Below are positions 23,458 to 34,628 of a DNA stretch of 64,000 nucleotides, in pieces. This stretch comes from Neelides folsomi (lineage: Eukaryota > Arthropoda > Collembola > Neelipleona > Neelidae). The position numbers and the translations under genes are program-made. Location of the stretch: the NCBI GenBank assembly GCA_034687125.1, contig JAQGBZ010000098.1, forward strand, positions 1-64,000, given 5' to 3'. Under the pieces are notes generated by a model, which did no database searches, was not told where the DNA came from, and worked only from the letters and a program-made list of their open reading frames with translations. How positions within the stretch are numbered: position 1 is the stretch's first letter; every line of letters starts with the position of its first letter.

Positions 23458-23866
23458 ATGGGGGGATCTAATCCAGTTTATTCAATTCTTTGGCTTCTCA
23501 TTCTCATCTTTCTCGCCTTTTGGGTGGCATTTTTCTGTGCTGGATTTTACATCATCGTGTTCTGTATAGAAGCCTGCATCCCCGATATTAAGGTAAAAAT
23601 AACATATTATTAAACCTCTTTCAATTATTCGGATTATTCCTGATATTTGCTAATTGGAAAGTTATGAAACTATTTAAAGCACTGTGTAATAAGTGGCACA
23701 TTTTATGTGTCATTGGAAGTGGCGTAATGTTGTTTATTTAAAGCTTAAAGATTTAACTTTGTCTCTTTTGGTTCTAATACAGGATATATCAGGGATATTG
23801 CTCACAGGAGTCCAATTCCCCCACTTGTGTGCAAAAAAGATGCTTGAAGGAGCTCCTATATTTTAA
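23458..23866 (+). CDS. Small membrane protein (micropeptide), 72 aa, two exons
   Basis: Exon 1 (23458-23592) and exon 2 (23783-23866, after aatacag) join in frame to 72 codons plus stop. Residues 9-36 form a strongly hydrophobic segment (from ILWLLILIFLAFWVAFFCAG), followed by a Cys-containing juxtamembrane part (CIEACIPDIK) and an amphipathic tail (GILLTGVQFPHLCAKKMLEG). The ATG has a good context (aaaaATGg). The Gly-rich MGGSN start is not an obvious signal peptide, so one transmembrane helix or re-entrant loop is likely. I do not recognise a named family. Correct splice borders and a frame that stays open across the intron argue that it is real. Confidence 0.72.
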
Positions 23867-25654
23867 CGTTTCAAATGGGAAGATAATACCAGTGAGTTCA
23901 TAATACGAGTACATTACCTATTAATGTTGACATTTGGATGGAGATTTTATTTTTAAATGTTTTAATATGCATTGTATACTTTTTAGAAGAAATGAAACGA
24001 ATCTTTAAGCTTATGATGAATCAAGGTGAGAGGATTGGGACTTCGGCTGCAAACCAAATATACTTCACATCACAATATTTAATAGTGTAACATCACATGC
24101 TTCTTAAGGAAAATATATAATACTGCCATTTTCTCATCTTTTATTTTAGAAATATCTAAATATTATTAAATGCATACACAAATTTATTATATGGTGCCTT
24201 ATTAATATACTTTTGTTAATTAAATATTGACGGGTTTGAATAAAATACAAGCTTTAAAAATTCTTGCCCAAAATTATTAATCACTTTTTATATTAAATAA
24301 ATATGTAATATGGATAGACCAAATAGATTTGTTGAAATCGAAATTTTTTATATTTATTCATCATACATTCTGTACAAAATGTAAACAGAGAACTAAATAT
24401 ATTAACTTATGGCCATAAATCTGTATTATCCATTTAATAAAGAGTTATAAAACTGTAAACTTTTTTATGAATGATAATTGTATAATAACGCACAGAAAAA
24501 TCGATTTGTTAACAAAATTTGAACATTATCTCTTTGTAATTGTAATTAACACAATGTATTCAGATTGAGAAAGGAATAAAATAACATTTATTTCTTCAAC
24601 ACTTAACATAATATAATTTTCATTTTATAAATAAATTCAACAAACCGCCTACTTAGAAAAATTTGGTGAGCGTATACATATTAAATATTGTAATTTTGTA
24701 ATTGTAATTAGGGCCTCTTGAGATATTTCATTTAAGAAAGACATTTTAATGGAACGAGAGAGTATCATGAGTGGAATAATTGGTTTATCTTGTAAAACTA
24801 ATATTAACGGTATAAATAAGATACTTTACTTTATGAACTTAAAAGTAATACTTTATCAGTTTGAAAGACCACTTAATTTTGAGTAATATCATTTTAGGAT
24901 TTACAAGTTAAATTAATTTATATTGTTGGTACATATTAATATAATATTTAGGTATTTGGTAAGTAGTAATATATGAAATATACTTCAATATTTTATAATA
25001 TCAAATATCTGAAAATTATAAAGATTAAAGCTTTTAAACAAAATTAATTAAATCACCAAAATATCATTTGTAAGCCAAAAGTTCCCAAAATAAATTGTTA
25101 TTATAAATTGAATATTCTAGATATCTGTACATTAAACAATAGAATACATTATCTAAATAAGCTAAATAACAATTTATTTAGCCTAATTGCATTAATTTAT
25201 AAAATCGAGTTTGATTTTTAATATTCACTAGTAAGTTACCTATTGTAGATGGCAAGAGTTAATAAACAATGTAGATAATACTTTATAAACTATTGTAAAT
25301 CGATAGTAAAATATTTTAAATAAAAGACGATCTTTGAATAAAATCATCTTTATATCATCTACTTATTATAAAGATATAATTGTTATAAATAGTTAGATGT
25401 ATACTTATAGTTTTGTCATTGTATGGCAAATGGAATAGTGATTTTGACATATACCATATAGGAAAGAATAATACCTTTAGTTAATTATAATTTTGCTTTT
25501 TTATATTAGCGAATAACAATGTCATTTGGAAATATCTGTATTTAAAAAATTTATAATTTTTCTATAATGTTGAAAGATTTTAGAATTATAATGTAAATAG
25601 AATATAGCAAATTATTCAAAAGTATCTAGATAGATAGAATAGGGATTGACTAAA
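23867..25654. other. AT-rich intergenic region
   Basis: This region lies between two converging genes: the micropeptide gene (+) and GMF (-). Apart from a possible 3'-UTR continuation up to about 24050, I see no exon, RNA gene or bounded repeat. Confidence 0.55.
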
Positions 25655-26488
25655 TTATTTGGCAAGTTTTGATCGAAGCCATTCTTCGGTGAGCTCTTCA
25701 AGTTCTCTGATTTCGTAGACTCGAGTGAGATCGACCTCTTTTTGAAGTGACAATTTGCTCCCTGCGTACATCATTTGCAACTCTGGGTTGCAATCCCGTG
25801 GAGTAATGAAAATAAAACTAGAAAATGAAACAAAATGCATTATTAAATTGCCTCTTCAGATTTTCACATCATCGGCGTGACTTGCCATAAGGCAAAATAA
25901 TATATTTTAATTATTAAATTCACCAGAGTGGGTATGAAACCCTGTTGTCTTCTCCATGTTCCATTTTGTATGACAAGATGACATATCGTGGTTGATGGTC
26001 AGGGAGTTCTTCAACCAACTCTTCAATTGTAACATCCTATATTATGTAAAATGATATATTTTTAATTAATGATGAATAAGTATAAGATTAAATTGAATTT
26101 ATTTTAATACTGTCAATTCTTTACCTCGAGTTGTTGATCAATAATGATCATATGTTTCTCTCGGTCAACTTTCACTATTCAGAGAATAACAATAAATCGT
26201 AACCCGAATTATATGATTTTTAAATGATTTTTTAATATAAAAAGATCCCAACTTACTAATAATAGCAGCGTTCTTGCTTAAATCCTTTCTGAACCGAAAA
26301 GATCTTATGGCTTCTTTCAACTCCGAGTTAATTTCGCACACTTTCATATCTCCAGACTATTTTAATGTACAATAAGAAATTGGTAATGAGATTAAATTAA
26401 ATAAAGTTTGATTTATGATTAATTTAACCCCATTTATAAGCTATCAATTGTGAATGATGACATGTCCTTAATAAAATAAACTTACCAT
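25655..26488 (-). CDS. GMF: Glia maturation factor (ADF-H family), complete, 5 exons
   Basis: ADF-homology protein that binds Arp2/3 and promotes debranching of branched actin. Exons 5'->3': 26488-26486 (just the ATG), 26356-26257, 26174-26125, 26036-25924, 25817-25655; 429 nt, 142 aa, the same length as human GMF. Matches: LKEAIRSFRFRKDLSKNAAI, DQQLEDVTIEELVEELPDHQ, PRYVILSYKMEHGEDNRVSY, QQ/LQMMYAGSK, and TRVYEIRELEELTEEWLRSK. Exon 1 coding part is only the start codon, directly followed by gtaagt; an ATG four codons later (MKVC) could start a slightly shorter form, but the N terminus MSGDMKVCEI aligns with human MSDSLVVCEV. The promoter lies upstream of 26500. Confidence 0.96.
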
Positions 26489-27763
26489 ATTTGACGCCTT
26501 TGAACTTAAAAGTTTGGCTAAATGTGAGCTTAAATTCAAATTCAAGTTTCAATTTCAAACTTTAGCTTATTTCAGTAGGACTCTTTAAACTATTAAAGTT
26601 TACAATTAGCAGTAGAAATTATAAAAAAATGAGAATAATTTGGGACAAAATGAGGACTAGAGGAGAAAATATTTTATTGTGGAACTCTTGAAACTTTGAA
26701 TGATTCGACTGGGGATCTGATGATTCTGATGGAGGAACTGTCAAAGTGGATTTGGCCTTGCACTCCCATTTGAATCAAAACCATACAATCCAAGCAATTG
26801 GATATATGCCTTGTGGTGCTACACATTTACACATAGAGCTCTTGAAATTAGCTTTATTTAATACAATATGATACTACAATACATACAATGTATGCTGCAT
26901 AATATTATATATGTATTTATATTGAGCGAGTACAAAGCATTGGTTATCTCTTTATGAGTCACAATTCGCATTCTGCAATAGAGAGATTTGTTTGATGTAT
27001 ACAAGAGATTACAAGTTTTGCTAACATTATATTAGTATCGTTCCTTTTTGAGTGCTTAGGGGAGGTTCAGCTCCGAAAGTAATGCCTTGCATTTCGTCTT
27101 CGAGCATTTAACTACAATATTCTTAGCATGAATTAGATACTACAATTTCAAAAATCCGTACTTAGAGTGGACTTTGAGGAAGTTTTATGTTATTATAATT
27201 GTTAGCACAATAAAAATATTATTTTCAGTATCAGCAGTAAAGTGCAAAGGAAGTTGACCAGTTTTAAGACCGCAATTTCCCTTAGAAAATCAGCGTATGA
27301 AACATTTCATATTTATACGAGATACACTTGTACTGTTAGATACACTACATACATACATACATACATGTAAGTATGCATATTAAGATACATACATATTTTT
27401 ACCTAATGTATGATACATGACATAGTCATACAATACTTATTGTCTATTGTTGGTACTATATTTAATATATAATTAATAATAACAATATCAGCAGGAAGGT
27501 TATGTAACATAACATCACGATCAATAATGGTGGTCACATAAAGTCGTAATAATTCTTTTCATAGAATTTTACTATAAAAATAGTAATGACTAGTATTTGG
27601 CATTTTATTTAGGACAAACTTATAGATAGGATAACTAAATAAGTTTAATAATTCACTTCAAAATTCAGGTCGTGGCTTATTTAAAGCATCTTTTATGGAA
27701 AAAAAGAACAACTCATCTAAATGTTTAGAAAGTAAATAATATTTTCAAAAAACAAAAATAAGA
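26489..27763. promoter_or_regulatory. Divergent upstream region between GMF and PLC-gamma
   Basis: The two genes are head-to-head about 1.3 kb apart. The 5' UTR of GMF covers the first part and the PLCG 5' UTR probably the last. Apart from a CATA microsatellite at 27347-27366 I see no other feature and cannot place either transcription start. Confidence 0.45.
27347..27366. repeat. (ACAT)n microsatellite
   Basis: Five uninterrupted ACAT units, with looser copies around 27385-27395. Confidence 0.95.
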
Positions 27764-30700
27764 ATGGATTCAATTTATCTGGCTTACCTCAAAGAACTCA
27801 CGGGGAAAGTATTTACGAACAAGAAATTGGAAGATATTTCTTTATCATTCAAAGTTGATACATTTGAAATTTGTGTTCGTTATCTGAATAAAGGATCATC
27901 GGAATTCAGTATGTACTATACACATTCAATATTTGCTTATTAAATCTATAAATACATGTAACATATAACATATCCATATACAATTGTAATTAAACACTGT
28001 TCAATATAAATGCTGCTACAAAAGTTTTACCTTGTTTATAGTAAACGCACTTGAAATTAAAGAAGTTAGAAAGGGCTGGCAGGTGAAAGACATTAAAGAT
28101 TCGCTAAACAAAGAAGGAGTTAAAATTGACAAAGTTAAATGCTTTTCTATTATATATGGTAGTGAATTCAGATTATCATCATTAAATGTCACAGGTATTT
28201 AAACCATAAACCATTGTTTTTAATTCAAATAAATAAATTCTCTTTATATTAACTAAATTAACATTGCACATTTTCAGCATCCGAAAAACTTGATTCTGAT
28301 CGTTGGATTGATGGCTTAAGTAAAATTTTAAGTCCTGATCTTTTCCCTAATTACTCCCAAAAACTTGGCTTTTGGCTATTTAAAGGGTTTGAATCCACCA
28401 AGAAAAAGGAGTGAGTGTTATTAAAATTGCAATTTGTATCTTGTTTATAATAGCTAATCACATTAACTTATTGAAGACAACTTTAACTTATTACAACTAT
28501 TTCTGAATGCCCGACTTCTCTATACTTATTGTTAAACTATCGTAATTTATGTGTAATAGGGTAAATTTAGAACAAATGAAAGAATACCTCAACAAAATTC
28601 ATTGCAAAATTTCAATCGAAGGACTAAGGAGTGAAATCCGTAATCTTGACCCAACAAGAGATCTTGTAAATTTTCAAAAATTTTCAACTCTTGTAACCTC
28701 TTTTCTTCATAATCAACAAGTAACTTTAATACAAGATAATTTATACTGATTTCATAAAGGATACATTTACATATTAGCGCATTAGATTGTAAACTCTCTA
28801 AAAAATCAACTATAATGTTCATCTACTATTTTAGTTATTTACCGACATATATGGTCGATATGCTATAGGAGGTTCAATAAGTAAAGAGGGATTTGAAAGT
28901 TTTTTGAGTGATCAAGGAGCATCCGAAAAAGAATGTTTAGATTTCAACAGAAAGCTTGAGAAAGATAAACTATTCTTTACTAACGTTGAGGTAAAGAAAT
29001 ACAAAAATTACCATTCGATTATATTTTTATAATAATTAATGATCACGATCACCAATTTCATTGTAAATTATTTCTAGGCTGTTAATTATTTATTCTCTGA
29101 AGAAAACGACATATGGGATACCAAATATGAAAAAGTGTATCAAGACATGACGAGACCATTGTCACACTATTGGATAGCTTCTTCGCATAATACGTACAAA
29201 AATCGCATTATTACAATAACTATAATGTATTTACTTTTTATAGTTTAGTCTTTTACCTAAATATTTTAAAGATATTTGGCTGGAGATCAATGGTCAAAAG
29301 ATTCAACATCGTCAGAGGCCTACGTTCGCTGTCTTAGATCGGGATGCAGATGCATTGAACTGGATTGCTGGGATGGACCAAAAGATACTCCAGTTATATA
29401 CCATGGATTTACTTTAAATGCAAAAATTCCATTAGGAGAAGTATTAGAAAAAATTAGAGATCATGCATTTGAGAATTCAGAGTAAGTAATATGACTACTA
29501 CGACTCTACACATGTACATTTTAGTGGGCATTAAAAATATGATGTGCCAAAATATTAATAGCAATATGTTATTTAGCAATAATGCTAACCCGTTTTGCAA
29601 TAATTTTTTCCATTTGTGCAATAATATAACTTATATTACAACAATGTTATTCAAATAATGAAGTTTATTTTGTTTAAAAAGTTGTTTTCAAACACTGTAG
29701 ACTCCGGATGTAATGAAATTGAAGGGACCGGGCGATTTCGTTCATTAAAACCGGAGTTCATTATAAGCTTAATTCTAAGATTTTTCATATGTTAAGTTAG
29801 GTTAAGCCTCTAATAGTTAAATATAATAAGTTTATTTCATTCTTCCGATATAATGAACTCCGGTTTTAATGAACGAAATCGGCCGTTTCCTTCAATTTCA
29901 TTACATCCGGAGTCTACTGTGTTTGAAAACTAAACTTTTTAAACAAAATAAACTTCATTATTTGAATAACATTGTTGTAATATAAGAAAGTTATATTATT
30001 GCACAAATGGAAAAAATTATTGCAAAACCGAGGATAAAATTATTGCAAAACAAGGATATTGCAAAAATAGTTAAAAATTATTGCAAAAGGGGATTGTCTT
30101 ATTGCAGTTTAAATGGTACCCAATATTAATTATATTTAATTCAATATTCAACTCTGTAGATATCCTGTGATTCTTAGCATTGAGAATCATTGTAGTGTTC
30201 CACAACAAAAGACAATGGCAAGGAAGTTTCATGTAAGACGTACCATACATAAGATATAATTAACTCCCGTATTAAATAGGTAATTTAATCATAGGAAATC
30301 TTTGGTCGGTCGCTTGTGAGCATGCCGCTTAATTCAAATGAAGATAAACTTCCTTCTCCCGAAGCATTAAAGGGAAGGATCCTTATCAAATGTAAAAAAT
30401 CTCGTGTTGAAGATCCTAATAAACCAATGGGCGAAGGAAAGAAGCTAACGCGTTTCGGTTCTCTGAGAAAATCTTTGACTAAAAAACTGAGTGTGGGAAG
30501 GCGAAGAAGTTCTTCGTCTTCAGTATCATCCTCATCTTCAATAGATTCCAATGACACTGTCGACCAACCTGAATTTGACTTAAGCAATACTTTTAAAAAC
30601 GGAGAGTTATTTATTAAAGATGACACAGGGAAGTGGCAGCCCCACTTTTGTGCTCTTTCTGAAAAGCGATTGGAATTTGCTTCGGCAGTAAAAGAAAAAA

Positions 30701-33700
30701 GAGAATCGGATTCTGTTTTCACTTCAATTCCAAGTGTAATTAAACAAACATCATTTAATACAATCAATCCCAATTAATTTTTCTACTCAATAAATATATC
30801 CTAAACATTTGTTCATTAGAAGCATCAAGAGTTGCACGCCACTACAACATGGTATCATGGGGATTTGAAAGATGTTTCAGGAGCAAGTGAAAGAATCCTT
30901 CAATGTGGTGAAAATAAATGTTTTCTTGTAAGACCCAGCAGAAGTGACGCTGATCAATATACGCTTGGCTTCTTGTAAGAAAGTCAATTGAGTATTTTAA
31001 CAATTTAACATTATAGGTACTAGAATATGTTAGAGCATATTTAATAATCTTAAAATTATTATTAATTTTAATTAGACACAATGAAAAAGTTTGCCATATT
31101 CGCATTCAAAAACGTCTTCAAGATGGAATCATATACTTTTCTTTATCCAGTGATTTGTATCATGATAATCTTTACTCGTGTATTTCTCATTATATGACGA
31201 ATCCTCTCCCAACAAAAGTATTACATCATTTATAAAAACATATTAACATAATTCGCCAGTAATGATGTTTTTCTGAAAGTAACGTTTTTGTATTGTAAAA
31301 ATAGGAATTCTCAATTGAACATCTCGGAACGCCTGTTCCTCAACCTACCAAGCATTTAAACGAAGATTGGTTTTATGGTCCAGGTGGTCGGAATGAAGAC
31401 ATCGGTAGAGTTCGAGCTGAACAAATCCTTCGGAAAGTTCGTCAAAGAGGAGCGTTTCTTGTCAGAATGTCAAACCCAGATTTTCCACCGAGAAGTTTTG
31501 TTGTTAGCTTCAGGTTAATCATTTAACTTTCCACTTAACACCTAATCTAATAACTTTTAATCATATGTAAATGAACTACAATTATGTAACATATACCATA
31601 AGTTGATGTTTACCTACTTAATGTTTGTAACCACAGACTTGATAATATCATAAAACATTGTCGACTTAATGAAGACGGGCGTCTCCTCATAGTTGGAAAT
31701 CAAGTCTTTGAAAGCATTGTAGAGCTCATTGATTACTATAAAACCAAGCCATTTTATAAACAAATAACTTTAAGCTTTGCAGCTACTCCTGCAGTTATAA
31801 ATAGTATTCCTGATGATGGAGTATGTGACATTAAATAAGACATCTTTTAATAATGATTGTTGGTTGAAATTTTATAAATCTTATGTAATTTTACAATCTA
31901 GGCAATAGATCCAATTAAAGGATATGGTGGATATGTTGACACTACAGGACTTATGGTTTGATCAAATAAAATAAGAAAAAATTTTCTCTTTCATCCATTA
32001 AAATTTCTTACATGAAATTCAAATCTTGTTGGTTTATTAAAAATAAAAAATTAATAGTGTCGTACGAGGGCCATCAGCGACTACACTTCCACCAACCCTG
32101 ACCATCTCTCGTTTAAAAAAGGGGATATCATTGAAAACATTGTGATTTCTGACAAAAAAGACGGATGGTGGAGAGGTGACTTAAGAACTCAAGTTGACAA
32201 GTTATTCCCTTCGAATCTTGTTGAAGAAATTGAAGAACCATTGTTTGGAAATTTGCAACAAGGATCTGTAGATTTGGGGAAACCATCGCTTATTCCCAAC
32301 CCAAGTAAAGAGAAACAGTTTCCCTATCTCCTGACAATAGAAAATAGATTCACTGTTGCCTTAAAATCGAAAGAAGAAGGAGAATCTTGGGTTGAAGAGA
32401 TTAAAAAAGCTCTTAATAAAGAAAAGGTAATGAAAATCAATATCGACGAGCAGTTAGCTGTTGTCACATTATGTATAACTTTATAACTAATAAAAGATCA
32501 TCCTTTATGGAATATAGACGGAGCTCAAGAAAGTAGAGTCAGAATTGGCGAAGGAGCTTATTAGACTCATTGTCTATTTACCGACTGTACCAAAAATCAA
32601 ATCAGAAGTCAAGTTGCAACCAAAGTATGAACGGATTTTTAATCAAATAGCGAGCTATGATGAAGATTCAGGAGAAAAGCTTATGATGGTTGATCCCGCT
32701 TTCTATACTTGGCTTCATGAGGTAAGATTAGTCTGATTAGTATCCTATGTAAATATGTAAGTACTTCGAAGAATTTGATTTTTAATTTAATTTCCCTATA
32801 TTGAAATAATCTAGATTACCCTTTCTCGTACTTATCCAAAAGGACGAAGAGTTGATTCCTCTAATTATAATCCAGTTAACTTTTGGAACTTGGGTAAAAT
32901 ACTAGACCTACATATAATATAGGTCAATGACAATTAATGCTTTTGATCATTTTAGGAGTTCAAATGGTGTCATTAAATTATCAAACTCCAGGTTCGGTTC
33001 TTTCGTTGATGTCATGATGTTTATTAATTAATTTAATATAATATGTTAAATATAGACAAATCTATGCAATTAAATTGTGGAAAATTCAAGCAAAATGGCA
33101 AATGTGGATATGTTTTAAGACCCGAATTTACGTTTTTGCCAAATTTCAACCCAAATGATGAAATATTCGCATTAAAATACATCGCAAAAGGAAAAAGTCC
33201 AAACTTAAATATTCGAGTAAACATTTGAAATACATAAATCTTAACCTAATTGAAAATAATTGCCATTCTAGATAATTGCTGCTCGCAATTTGGTCCGGCC
33301 AGGAAAACCAATATTAAGTCCCTTGGTTGAAGTAGAAATCTTTGGTGCTGAATTCGACAATAAAAAATTCAGAACACCGATAATAGGTTTGATTCAAATC
33401 AAAATTTTCACTGAATGTGAATATGATAAATCATTCTATGTGTAAATTTCAGTTGAAAATGGATTAAATCCATATTGGAACTTTTCAAAAGCCCTCACTA
33501 TAATCAATCCCGAACTTGCTCTCATTCATTTCGCGGTTTTGGAAGAAGACAATTTCGAGGAGTCTAAAATATTAGGACAAGCCACATTTCCGGTAAAAAC
33601 ATTCAAAATTAGGCTGAACCAACAACCGATAATATTGAATACATTTCATTGATCAAATTAATATAAATTATGTTTTCCCCATATACTAGCTAAATTGCAT

Positions 33701-33788
33701 AAAGAGTGGATATAGAAGTGTGCGTCTCCAAAATTGCTACAATGAAGATATTCTTGCCACACTTCTTGTTTATATCAAATTCTGTTAA
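27764..33788 (+). CDS. PLCG1: Phospholipase C-gamma, complete, 22 exons
   Basis: Hydrolyses PIP2 to IP3 and diacylglycerol downstream of receptor tyrosine kinases. Exons: 27764-27908, 28042-28194, 28278-28410, 28560-28719, 28835-28990, 29078-29193, 29272-29481, 30160-30232, 30295-30735, 30820-30974, 31076-31218, 31305-31513, 31637-31820, 31902-31955, 32058-32426, 32518-32721, 32815-32893, 32956-32991, 33056-33216, 33272-33386, 33453-33592, 33690-33788; about 1177 aa (human 1290). Order: PH, EF-hands, X box ([26 protein letters not shown]; both catalytic His and the Glu/Asp calcium ligands present), half PH, two SH2 (FLVRPS, FLVRMS), SH3 ([16 protein letters not shown]), half PH, Y box ([23 protein letters not shown]), C2. 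The linker after X is a basic Ser-rich run ([15 protein letters not shown]). Exon lengths total 3535 nt, one over a multiple of three: exon 11 has an extra A around 31200-31202 breaking the nSH2 end. Confidence 0.96.
29593..30027. mobile_element. Foldback / MITE-like element in PLCG intron 7 with pogo-like core
   Basis: The left arm (29593-29765) and right arm (29849-30027) are near-perfect reverse complements with a loop of about 80 bp. The outer part of each arm carries ttgcaataattttttccatt, the inner part starts cactgtagactccggatgta, which is like pogo/Tigger (TcMar) ends (cagtagactc...). Copies of ttattgcaaaa continue degenerately to 30107 beyond the right arm. No transposase frame is present, so it is non-autonomous. 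Family name is inferred from the terminal motif. Confidence 0.85.
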
Positions 33789-34628
33789 AATGTGATTTCG
33801 CATCCGGACTAAAGAGACAAAAGAAGGTTAAGGCCTTATTGTATGATGATAATGCCTGATGGAATTTAAGCATTTTCCTCTCGCACTCTCCAGTTTGAAA
33901 AATATTAAGAAAATTTGGAAATATTATCTAAAAAATTTATTGACCCCAAGATTAAATAACATGATAGATAGGTTAGAATAAATATTTTGGTATTAATTGC
34001 AAACATATTCGAAATAAACAAGAATGGTTTACACACATTTAATAGTTAAATCTTAAGGCTTAATTACACTAATAGGTAGTGACAATACATACACAATCGA
34101 ATACCTTTACATTAATTCAGCAATTTATAATTTATTTATTTAAACAATTAAGCAGAACATAGATTTTCGATGTGAAATATTTAATTCAATTTTACAAATT
34201 AATAAATATAACCTCATTAAAGCATCAAACTTAAATTTTAGAGAAACCACCTAAAAGAAATATTTTCAAATAATTGTTTGATCTCAAAATCATTAAATTC
34301 TTAATTACAAAATGCAATGTATTCATAATGTTTTATCAACATTTCTAAAAATTACTAATTTCATGTATCAAATACTCTTATGCAATCCATCCATATCGGT
34401 CCTAATGCATAGCAAAAACTATAAATATGTAAATACAAAAACATTGAGTAATTATATACAACTCATGTTTATAAATGTATTATAATGTTGAATAATCCTA
34501 GCTGTTATTTAATCTAGTCATGTTTTAAAAAATGAACTTCTGTATATTGCGAATAACAAAATGTAATAAATGAAATTAAACTGAATAAAAATAATCTTAC
34601 TGAAAGGATTCATCGACTTAATTTACAA
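33789..34628. other. Tail-to-tail intergenic region PLCG / SMARCC
   Basis: About 840 bp of AT-rich DNA between the stop codons of two converging genes. It should contain both 3' UTRs and polyadenylation signals, but nothing else is seen. Confidence 0.6.

Noticed and set aside
23202-23569. Overlapping frames of 70-94 codons before and across the micropeptide exon
   Set aside because: Only the frame starting at 23458 stays open across the intron and gives a coherent membrane helix.
30285-30773. 162-codon minus-strand frame opposite PLCG exon 9
   Set aside because: Mirror of the PLCG linker exon, no splice partners or family similarity.
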